Source: Allolobophora icterica
Taxonomy: Eukaryota; Annelida; Clitellata; Crassiclitellata; Lumbricidae
Assembly: GCA_963556255.1 (NCBI GenBank)
Contig: OY744617.1
Location: 25,637,689-25,701,688 of the forward strand
DNA: 64,000 nt
Reading direction: 5' to 3'
Made by a program: the position numbers and the translations under genes. This document shows positions 39,101-48,975 of the stretch, in pieces (the stretch's first letter is position 1; every line of letters starts with the position of its first letter). The notes below the pieces were generated by a model that saw nothing but the letters and a program-made list of their open reading frames with translations, ran no database searches and was not told the origin of the DNA.

Positions 39101-39506
39101 TTACGATTCTCCTCTACAACGACTGGTAATATTGCAGAAAAGAGCAGTTCGAATGATAGTGGGGGCGGGTCGATCAGTTCATTCTAAACCAATATTCAAA
39201 GACTTTAACCTTCTAAACCTCAATCAAATTAAGACACTACAAATTGCCCAGCTGCTATATGCCTACAATCAGAAACTGCTACCAGCCTCCTTTGATGGGT
39301 ATTTCATCTTAAATTCAGAGATACACGATCACTATACTAGAGGTGCTGCACTCTATCGACCAACCAAAGCTCGAACTAATCTGAGAAAATTTAGCATCAA
39401 GTCAGCCGGTCCGCGAATTTGGAATTCTATACCACTGGAAATCAGAAATGCGAAAAACAAGTTCACCTTCAAAAAGAACCTAAGATTGTTTTTAATTAAT
39501 GAATAA
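36195..39506 (+). CDS. LINE ORF2: endonuclease plus reverse transcriptase
   Basis: 1103 residues, uninterrupted. An acidic N-terminal extension (1-150) precedes an apurinic-type endonuclease (about 155-375) with HINCRS (160), E189 in VTETWL, GDYNID (297) and SDHLP (D365, H366). The reverse transcriptase covers about 640-900: KVIPVFKKGDK, YRPISILP, HGFRSGHST, FIDVAKAFDSVDH (D743), GVPQGSNLGPLLF and LFADDTS (D832, D833). The C-terminal part has the long Leu-rich domain ending RIWNSIPLEIRNA. All catalytic residues I can check are present, so it may be active. The family nicks target DNA and primes reverse transcription there. The exact start is uncertain, because the first 150 residues match nothing I know. 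Confidence 0.92.
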   Translation: MRLCMDLVLFRLRVLCIYTNLSASNSPRDSSRDGSNIGLLISDLAYSTRSVNLNKDLNATRADSAGGNKLIGFIDDNNDVEYSESSDSSGDEGLWLAQDLELEVFPPSTEANDADANDYLDPDQTFYRNIPWTSDYVALEVLENKGLTTEKKNASLTTLHINCRSAAHKLNQICELVTKKKADLVAVTETWLDQNLLDTVHIPEFNFIGRARNRGRGGGVGFFVKDSLNYHILELRDNRGQEENFESLFIRLNLKNTTPVIGVIYRPPGLGLDVFTAEFDQLLSTLKSKSKDIILLGDYNIDLLKVNDHKETSLYYNTLIAHHYLPVITKPTRITPTIKTLIDNILTTAWSKRTMASIIISDISDHLPIIAEFSFESNPTIKTTCNDRRSITSNGLNKFSEALKEESWDLVAEHSLQGRTNEAYDCFFQKYKRLYDNAFPLQENRTSKNNKLRNPWMTVGLLKSTRKKNRLYIKYLKKPTIDNKSKFTIYRNKFKALRIAAERNYYAEEFLKHHNDLKSTWKLIRSALQLDNKRMRIDSLVIHNVTVDNSEIIANSFNEYFINIPRDLASKLPPALTTFEDYLPASTQSSMGLLPTSQEEILNIGLGMKKTHSKGLDDIDPYIALPNLHLIVYPLMLFINSSLLNGIVPNQLKAAKVIPVFKKGDKQNCENYRPISILPFFAKFLEKVMHDRLSSFINKTKTLHPSQHGFRSGHSTFMALIDMEDKISKALDNNEYAVGIFIDVAKAFDSVDHNILIKKMINLGIRGILIKWFNSYLESRTQIVSCNGAYSQPGIISSGVPQGSNLGPLLFLLYINDLAQISTSLYFVLFADDTSIFQSGTSWATLINSVNAELSKVNDWFVANKLTLNIKKTNYIVFKSYRKIKPIIGELSINNEPITKVDSIKFLGVFIDNHLSWKDHINYISLKIAKNIGIISRVSKMLPINIRLCLYNSLILPYLSYSNLIWASNYDSPLQRLVILQKRAVRMIVGAGRSVHSKPIFKDFNLLNLNQIKTLQIAQLLYAYNQKLLPASFDGYFILNSEIHDHYTRGAALYRPTKARTNLRKFSIKSAGPRIWNSIPLEIRNAKNKFTFKKNLRLFLINE

Positions 39507-40494
39507 TTATCCTGAGACTTCTGCATCCCTGTGCTAGTACATATCCTGTTTGTGGACAACGGCGGAGTCAAATGTAAGAGTTGTGTTCTTATTTTCTTTT
39601 GTTCCTTTAACTGCTGTTGCCAACAAATGAGTATGTATAGTCTTAGTCTGGACCCGTGGAAGCCAATTTTGTTGGGCTTCTTTTTGGGTTATATACTTGT
39701 TTTATATACTGTAAGCCTTATTAGTTAAGCGTTATTAGTTAGACTTAGTTAAGACCTAAAAAGTACCCATGCAGTTTACATATAACTGATGTTTACCAAA
39801 TCATGTATCCGATATTGGATCTTTTCAGCTGCCATCATTTAATTTGCAATAGAAATAGCAGGGCTTCCCTGGATAGCGGGACTTCCATCCCTTTAGGGTT
39901 ACCCTTTGCTATTCGCGACTAATAACCTGCTAAGTATACTGTATGTTAAATTTATATGGCAATACGTGATATGAAATTGTCTATTTTTACTAAAGGCTAC
40001 TAAGTGCTTTCACTGTTAAATTGTTTCATACCAATGTGTAATTGTACTAGGCACTTCACGTCTATCGGATGCTCATAACATACTGTAATTGTCGTGAATA
40101 TCAATAAAGATTGATTGAATTGAATTGAATTGAATGTATGCATGTATGCAATTTTATGCATGTATGTATATATACGCATGTAAGTATGTATTTATGTATG
40201 TATGTATGCATGTATGTATGTATATGTATTTATGTAAATATATGTATGCAAATAGGAGGACACTTAATATAGCACATTATAGGTATCTCACTAGAAGCTT
40301 CTACCTTTCTTTTGGATCTGATTTGACGATTGCAGGGTTGACGAACTGATTTATCGAGCGATTGCCTTTTTGGTTTTTTTGATCGACCTAATAATAATTG
40401 GTTGATTGATTGATTGATTAACTCAACAGTCTTTGATTAAACAATGAATTTAAAATATAACTTGACTGACCGATCGATCGATCGGAGACAAAAT

Positions 40495-41160
40495 AATTGA
40501 ATGACCGACTGCCCAAATCCGTCAGTCAGTTAGTCATTCATCCAGTCAGTCACTCAAACACTCAGTCACACAACCAATCATTATCATATTCGTTTTTATA
40601 ATTGATCAGAAACTGGTTTATAGCACAACACAATCCGTCAGTCGCGAAGTCAATCACTCAATCACTCAGTGAGTCATCCAATGAGTCAGTGAGTCATCCA
40701 ATGAGTCAGAGAGTCATCCAATGAGTCAGCCGGTGAGTCAATCACTCAATCAGTAATCCACTGAGTCAGTCAGTCACGCAGTGAGTCAGTCAACCAGTGT
40801 GTCAGTCACTTAAGCACAGTCATTCATGCATTGAGTCAGTCGGCCAGCCAGTGAGTCAGTCAGTCACCCAGTGAGCCAGTCACTCAGTCAGTCAGCCAGT
40901 AAGCCAATCAGTCAGTGAGTCAGTCACTCAGTTAGTCAGTCAGTCAGCCAGTCAGCCAGTGAGTCGGTTAGTCCGTGTCTCAATCACTCAGTCAGTCATC
41001 CATTGAGTCAGTAACTCAGTTAATCAGCAAGTGAGTCAGCCAGTTAGTCAGTCAGTCACTCAAACAGTCAGTCATACATTAAGTTAATCAGTCAGCTAGT
41101 GAGTCAGCCACTCAGACAGTCATTCAGCCAGTCAGTCAGTCAGGCAGCCAGTGAGTGAGG
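40495..41160. repeat. Degenerate CAGT/CACT tetranucleotide tract
   Basis: About 650 bases of AGTCAGTCAGT-like words with CACT, CATC and GAGT variants. It starts after GATT and CGAT runs at 40400-40485. There are no ORFs of note. It looks like an old tetranucleotide array decaying by point change. Confidence 0.85.
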
Positions 41161-41639
41161 AATAGTAGTATTTATTGGGGATTGAATTCACCACGTTTTA
41201 ATCCTTCAAAACACCTCAAACCGCCTTAAAAGTCCCGAATTTTTAAGGCCAATTCACCCGTTACAAGCCTTTAAAGTCCCGAATGTTTAAGGCCTCACAG
41301 AATCTGTAGTATAAAAATCACAACATATCTAGCCAGGGTCGTTTTATGCCATCGTTTTCGTTTTTTTATGTGTGCGTTTATGACCGAAAGAGCGCGCCAT
41401 AGATCTTGCCGCATTGTATGGCCTATATCTGGCTCGTCGAGTTCCGGTTCAGAATCCAAGCATAAATAGGCCTACACGTAGCTTACTTCCCGCTCAGCAG
41501 AAAACCAGACAACTAAATATTCGTCTAAGCGAGCAACAATTTTTCTCAAAATTAGGTAAGGATGAGGTTTTCTCAGTTTGATGATGAATAACTAGGTGAG
41601 AAAGAGCCATTTTTATCTCTCAGTCTTATTGCCCTCTCT

Positions 41640-41895
41640 GTCTCTCAATCTCATCGCTCTATCTCTGTGTCTGTCGCCCTGTCTCTGTGTCTTTGTCTCT
41701 GTGTCTGTCACTGTCTCTGTCTGCGTGTCTCTGTCTGTCTGTCTATGTGTCTCTGTCTGTTTCTCTCTCTGTCTGCCTCTGTCTATGAGTCTTTCTGTCT
41801 GTCTCTCTGTTTTTGTGTCTGTGTCTGTCTCTGTGTCTCTGTCTATGTGTCGCTCTGCCTCTGGGTCTTTGTTTCCCTCTGTCTGTCTGTCTGGC
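41640..41895. repeat. (TCTG)n-rich tract
   Basis: CTGTCTCTGTGTCTGTC-like sequence of low complexity. The matching tract at 47790-48425 is longer. Cys/Ser/Val/Leu peptides predicted from it are artefacts. Confidence 0.9.
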
Positions 41896-41904
41896 CAGCC
41901 ACAA

Positions 41905-42840
41905 TACTTAAAATCAGTTCTTACTCCCCAGACTTATCATTATTCAACAAGGTCATCTGATTATCTTTGTCTGGTCATACCTAATTCCAGAACTGCTCTT
42001 GATGAACGAGCTTTATCGGTTCCTAGACCTAGTTTTTGGAACTCTCTCTGTGTCTGTGCGCTCTGCTCAGTCGCTTATGTCATTTCGTTCTCAAATTAAA
42101 ACTTGCCTCTTTTAAATTGCTTATCCACCATAGCAGAGGCCTCCCCGTGTCTCCTTTTCGCTCACTGTCCAGTATCTGGGCGAGAAAACTGACCAAGAGC
42201 TTACTTTTTCTCAGCATGTTAACTTGGTCACCGGGAGTTGCTACTACCAGCTCCGGCAGTTGCGTGTTGTAATACGGTCCCTTTCTCAAGACGCGGCGGT
42301 GATCCTTGTTCACGCTTTTATCTCTATTGGAGTTGACTATTGCTGCGCTGTTCTCACTGGACATCCATTGGCTCTAATTGGGCGGCTTGACCGGGTCCCT
42401 TCGCTCTGCCTCTCGGCTCATTGCCCATATCCCAAAATATGCACCAGTTTCAGCTTATATGCGTGATGTCCTGCCTCGCAGGGCATCTCCTATAGGATTG
42501 CTTCTCTTGTTTGGCGGTCTCTCTCCGGTGACGCTCCGTCTTACCTATCTGATCACTGCTGTCCGCTCTCTGGCATAATGTCCCGTCGAGTTTTGCGTTC
42601 TGCAACTGGGGGTGGTCTCCCGGTCCCGCTCCTCAGTTAAACAGCGTTGTGCCTTCTCAGTGGCTGGCCCCTCAATGTGGAATGGGCTGCCACCTTCTTT
42701 GCGCTAATTTCCACGAGGCAGTTTACATACTTTCTACTGCCTCCTTAAGACTTCTCTTTTTAACCGTGGTTGGACTGGGAGCACCTCGGAGTAGGTTTCT
42801 GGAAGAGGCGTTATATAAATTATCAAAATAAATGAATGAA
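41905..42840 (+). pseudogene. Two adjoining LINE reverse transcriptase C-terminal fragments
   Basis: 41905-42115 reads RTALDERALSVPRPSFWNSL, the end of a CR1-group reverse transcriptase. 42140-42840 restarts earlier in a second copy: LGEKTDQELTFSQHV, SCYYQLRQLRVVIRSLSQDA, IAHIPKYAPVSAYMRDVL, then SVAGPSMWNGLP-like sequence after frame changes. The tail GGCGTTATATAAATTATCAAA runs into AATGAATGAAT. Both fragments are dead. They lie at the start of unit 3. Confidence 0.7.
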
Positions 42841-43504
42841 TAGGCATCCTCTCTGTCTTGTCATGCGTAGTGGTTACGTGCTCCTCTGAATAAGCTGGTT
42901 CTCGCGACTTCTCTTTTTGGGCGCTGTAGAAATTTCGAGATTACGGTTACGATCATCGATTGGTTACTTAGCTTTAGGCCTTTCGAAATCAGCAATTGCA
43001 GTTCCTAAAAGGTGAGTGTACGGAGACTAGAAAAGACGCCATTCGATGTAATTCGTGTTTCTATAACTATGGCAGCAAGGCGCAAGTTTGAACCGTTTCT
43101 TATTCTAGCTCTAGTTTCAAGTCAGCGGTAAAATTCGAACAGCTGTGTTTAAGTTAATATACAGTTGACTGAAAATTTTAAAATATTCATTTTAACTGAC
43201 CAAGACAATACATAGATAGCGATACCCGTCACAGATTAATGGTAGACAGTCTGCCTTCTTCCCTATCTGCCTGATCACTGGGAACTACTCTACCTCACTG
43301 TCCGAAAAACATATATGGTCAAGATAATTCTGCGGAATGTGGTTAATTCTTCACTGCATAGCACGCATAGGCTTGTGCACTGGTGCATGTGTAGACTAAA
43401 CAATATGTTGCATAAGGCAAGCTACTATTGCAACCCCTTAAAAAATACACAACGAAGTGTGTACAGTTGATCTTATGGAAGTAATTATGACGGTAGTAAT
43501 GACA

Positions 43505-43663
<159 letters not shown>

Positions 43664-44313
43664 TAAAGAAGAGGATTAGAAGGAAGAGGAGGAGAAGTTT
43701 GGAATGAACGAAAATGGTGATGTCAACAGTGAAAATGGTGATCATGTCGGCAACCACATTAATAATAGCCTAACTCATATCAAGCCTACAATGCAACTTT
43801 GCAATTCCGCTATTTATAGAGCATGTCATAATTGTGATTACAACCTCAAGTGAATGGAAAATGGTCGTCGAGGCAGCGACTTTGATTCCAAAGACACAGC
43901 CACATTAATCTATGACTTAGTATTTCTGATTGACGGCGAGTTTGGCATCATCCGACTCTTCCAGATAATAACGCAACTGTTTTATTAATATGGCGTGCCA
44001 TTACGTGGGATAGATGCTGATCTATTTCTTTCCTTTACCTGTTTTATTTAATTTATTTATTTTATGCTTTCCAGTATATAAAATTTTCAATTGTGTGTCT
44101 TTTTAATGCTACTGGATGGTTAGCTGGCATTTCTATAGACTTGATGTTCTCTTCTAGAAACATCCGCGTATTATTTTAACGAATCAGCAGAATAGGATAT
44201 AAGTAAAATTTAGTTGAGAAAATGTACGCAATGTCTATATAAGCAGAAAAGTCTGACGCGAAGATGGAGAACCGGTGAAGCGTTTCTGCAAAGTACAGCA
44301 AGGATAAACCAAA

Positions 44314-47058
44314 ATGGAAGCTGACAAATTTCTCCTAAAACGGACAGCGGTTCTACTGTTAGGTTTGATTTCTAATTTATTCAAACTCATAGCTTAATCT
44401 GCTGCAGTCTAGCGCAAAACGGTCCTTGAATTGTGAGAACTTCATCTCGTTTGGAATAAAATAAGAGCTAAGACAACCGGGATAGTTCAAGGTAATCGGG
44501 ACAGTTCAAGATCACCGGGAGAGGTCAAGATAACCGGACCAGGATAACCGGGACAGGCTAAGATCATCGGGAGAGGTCTAGATTACCGGAGCAGGTCAAG
44601 ATAACCGGAACAGGTCAAGATAACCGGGACAGGATAACCGGGCAGGTCAAGATCAACGGGAGAGGTCCAGAATACCGGAGCAGGTAAAGGAAACCCAGAC
44701 ACGTCAAGGTCACCGGCGGGAGAGGGCAGAATAACTGAAACAGGTCAAGATAACAGGGACAGGAAGAACTTATAACGACATTTATCCAGCGCATTTCATG
44801 TTTCTAAGGTGCTAGCTTACAAACGTAATCCAAGACTTGATTTCTTTTTCTCCTCAAATTCTGTAATCCTTGGTAGCTTTGTCTGATCGACTCTCGTAAT
44901 AAATTAGCCCTGTTACTTTCAGTAGTAGAACTGTATTATGAAATAAACAGTGCTTTCAATAATCAGTCCCAAATTACCCTCAGATTAGAAACTATTCATC
45001 CAAGTCATAAAATCAGAGTAGAGGAAGTTCATCATTATTCTTCCGCCGCGGTTAACAAGGCTTTTCAGAGACCCACAAGAACAACATATGTTGGGCTTGA
45101 CTTCTTATTATGTTTAGGTTTGACCAACTTCGCTCTCAGTCAAATCTGTGATGAAAGATACTATACGATACTCGACAATCCTAGAAGAAGTGTATGCAGC
45201 ATTTACAAGAGTTCGATACTGTTGTGCGATTCCGGTTTAAACGAAAGTGAGTAAGTGTTTACATTATACTATAGTTCGTTCTTTTTGTAGTTCCTTACAG
45301 TTTGAGGCTTTCAAGGCTTTACCTTAAAATGGTGTTTCGAATCAATTACTCCGAGCAGGCAGTGGTGTCCACCAAGGGCGGGGTTGTGAGAGTCCCACGG
45401 TTGTCAGAAAAATAGGGGTTTACCATACACGATGGCCAGAAGTGGGGTTTACCATGCATGATGTTCATGTATGACATTGTATGTAATAAACTAATTTAAA
45501 ATTCTGAGTGACTTCTTAGCCTCATACACATATATATATAAATCAGCCACTTTGGGTTGTAATCCCATTTGAGGTTGGCGTTATAGCTACTACTAGCAGA
45601 CTACCTTAAATAGGCTACGTGACGGAAAAGAAGAGCAGTTTGAATATGCAATGTCTTTTGGGAATTCGTATTTAATTCCATAACAATGAATATATGAATG
45701 AAAAGTATCTCAACTGCACCTATTTCTGTAACTTCACAATATTTTTACCATCTACAATTATATTTTCAATAATTTTCGCTACAGCGCCGTGGTATAGGGT
45801 TTCTTCCTCTATTGGCGATGCGATTGTTGAAAGAGAGGCCAATTATCCTGTTCCAGAGTATCATTGTGGAACTGATGCACCAATATACATCAGAGGACTC
45901 GGGTCTCACCCAACAACAGGTTAGATAGGCCTACTATGAACAGAAGTGCGTATAACTCAGAATAGCAGAGCAGTTTAGCCGAATTCGAATAGATTAAAAT
46001 CGTCTGAATATCAGGACACAATTTATAACCGTTATATTGCGATTGGCTAACATTGTACACTTCCTCGTGAAATGGTTAGCCTACTCATAAACTTACGATG
46101 AGCCGAGCCTTCTAAGATCATAAGTGTTACAATTTTATAATCTATGTGAAACGTCAGTATAATATATAAAGGATTTCAGTATCATAGCACAGAGCTCTGT
46201 AAAACTACTAAGTAAATATATATTATTGAAAGATTAGAGAACGTCAATATAGTATTTAAAGGATTTCAATATCATGTCATAGCTCTGTAACATCTAAGCA
46301 ACAAAGAGTTTCAATATCATAGCATAGCTCTGTAACTAGTAAGTAACTTAAGGATCATTGAAAGGTTAGCGCGCATCGCTTCTCAGCGCTTCCTCCTCCA
46401 CCTATAATAAGTCCTATATGGATAAGCTACAACACCATGAACGTGTCATTCCTTTCAGGCTTCACAACGTCAGCAAAACAGTATAGTAGAATTCTAAATA
46501 AATTGACATAATTTTAATACTGTTGCAGACTATGCAACCACAACTGCAACAGTTTGCGCTAACTGGAACGGTTACCCTTGTTACTGGACTTCTACGATAC
46601 AAATTCACCGATGTCCAGTTCAAGGAGATCCGAGCTACTACTTCTTGTACAAGTTGCAAGCTGCGGGTTGGTGCAGCCTATCGTACTGTGTCGGGTGGCC
46701 AGGTTCTTGCGATCAGTGGAATGCAGTTTCATTCGTTCGTGAGTATATCCTGGTATTAGTAGACCTTTCTGTGAATATCTATCAGCAGTGCTAGAGGCAG
46801 CGCGTCGGATAACATAATGTAGGCCTACTTAGCGTTTAATACTGAACGCATTAGTTTATCACTTCTGTTTGTTTCACACCTTGTTTATGCTATGAAACTC
46901 TTCAATGACGGTCATTTCAACAAAATCGTTGATAGGTCACGGAAGTTATCGTGCGTAACAATTTTAACTTTGTTTTTTTATGAACGTTATTGAATATTGA
47001 GTTATCGGAGTGCTTTGTTGGAAAAGGTAAATAATATCTACATATATATATATAATCT

Positions 47059-47089
<31 letters not shown>

Positions 47090-48919
47090 AATATATATAT
47101 ATCACAAACACAACAACTACGATTATGCCAAATACAAAAACTACTACTACTCGTATGCCTAATGCACACGACTATGCTCATGCAAAACAACAACGACTGC
47201 GCTCATACAAAATACGACATCAACACTGAAGCTAAATACAACAACTCCACTCACGTCAAACACAACAACGACGATTATGCCAAAATACCACAACTACTAC
47301 TAATCTTATGCCTGATGCAACAACAACGCCTACGCTCATGCAAAATACGACATCAACACTCAAGCTAAATATAACAACTCTACTTATATCAAACACAACA
47401 ACTACGATCATGCCAAATACAAGAGCTACTACTCTTATGCCTAATGCAACAATAACGACTACGCTCATGCAAAATACGACATCAACGCTGAAACTAAATA
47501 CAACAAATGCACTAGTGTCAAACACAACAACTACTCTTATGCCTAATGCAACAACAACGACATTTAATTCATCTCTGACTTCGAGACCAAACGTTATCAG
47601 TTCAACTCCAGTACAACGTCGATCGTTGGCTTCTGTTATAGTTTTACTCGGCCTATACTTTGTACTCAGTACATTTTAATTTAGTAACGAGAAATTGGCT
47701 TTTATTAGTGATTATTGATTAGTCATTTATGACAATATTATGAATCAAAGTTTTATTGGCTGTAGTAACTGTACCAGTGGTCGGCTGTATGTTTGCCTGT
47801 GTCTCTCTATCTGCGTCTGTCTGCGTCTGTCTGTCTGTGCCTTTCTGTCTGTCTGTGTCTGACTGTGTCTCTCTGTCTGTGTCTGCCTGTGTCTTTCTGT
47901 CTGTGTCTGTCTGTGTCTGTATGTCTGTGTCTGTTTGTCTGTGTCTGTCGGTCTGTGTCTGTCTGTGTCTCTCTGTCTGTGTCTGTCTGTGTCTTTCTGT
48001 CTGTGAATGTCTGTACCTTTCTGTCTGTCTGTTTCTGACTGTGTCTCTCTGTCTGTGTCTCTCTATCTTTGTTTGTCTGTGTGTGTCTCTCTCTCTCTAC
48101 CTTCCAGTCTGCCTGTGTCTGTATGTCTGTGTTTGAATATGTATCTCTGTCTGTGTCTGTCTCTGTCTGTTTCTGTCTGTGTTTGTCCGTCTGTCTATGT
48201 CTGTGTTTGTCTGTCTATGTGTAACTGTCTGTACCTTTCTGTCTGTCTGTGTCTGTGTGTCTGTGTTTAATTGTGTCTTTCTGACAGTGTCTGTCTTTGT
48301 CTGTGTCTGTCTGCGCCTTTCTATCTGTCTGTGTCTATCTGTGTATCTCTGTCTATGTATCTCTGTCTGTGTATCTCTGCCTGTGTCTGTCTGTCTGTGT
48401 CTGTCTGTGTCTGTCTCGGACGTGTCTGTCTGTCGTAAAATGTCGTAAAAATGACAATGGTTATTTTTGACGACTGAATTGTAACCACCGGTCAAATTGT
48501 TCAAATCGATGCGAGTTACATAAAAAGGAACAACTTTTATTAGTTTAAAGGAAGTCCCTAATCTCCTCTTACTTCTACAGTCGAATGTTAACATAGTATA
48601 TTTGCTATGGAATTATAATTCGTACAGATTTCTCCTCTACGTGCGTCCATCCCTCTGTAGCAAACTCGGCTATAAAGAATATATAGACTGTGAGTGTCGT
48701 TAAGAAGACCAGGTGGATAGGGACAGAATTGACAATCTGCCTTTGTACGGCAAGGCTAAGAAACGGATTCTGCTCACACTTCATACCATTTCTTCCTCTT
48801 AAAGGAATTGCTCTTTCTTGTTCTTGTTCTTGTTGTTCTTGTTGTTCTTGTTGTTCTTGTTCTTGTTCTTCCTGTTCCCCTTGTTGTTCTTGTTGTTCTT
48901 GTTCTTGTTGTTCTTGTTC

Positions 48920-48975
<56 letters not shown>

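Larger units (their letters stand above)
34141..40134 (+). mobile_element. Apparently full-length LINE (Jockey/CR1 group)
   Basis: Both ORFs are open. The 3' end has AATAAAG followed by a GATTGAATTGAATTGAATTG tail. TATG-type microsatellite lies immediately on both sides (34030-34140 and from 40135), consistent with insertion into one such tract. On that basis the 5' end is placed at about 34141, giving a 485-base 5' UTR and about 6.0 kb in total. Candidate target duplications are hidden in the repeat, so the 5' edge is inferred. Confidence 0.75.

Noticed and set aside
40400..41160. Possible regulatory array of CAGTCAGT words
   Set aside because: Degenerate tetranucleotide repeat without fixed unit or link to a gene.
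46523..46759. ORF overlapping exon 4 of unit 3 ([11 protein letters not shown]...)
   Set aside because: Out-of-frame shadow of the D8C exon; the D8C frame is conserved in four copies.
47756..48594. Cys-rich ORFs resembling secreted peptides
   Set aside because: TCTG-type repeat; the cysteine pattern comes from TGT codons of the repeat and is also seen at 41600-42100.
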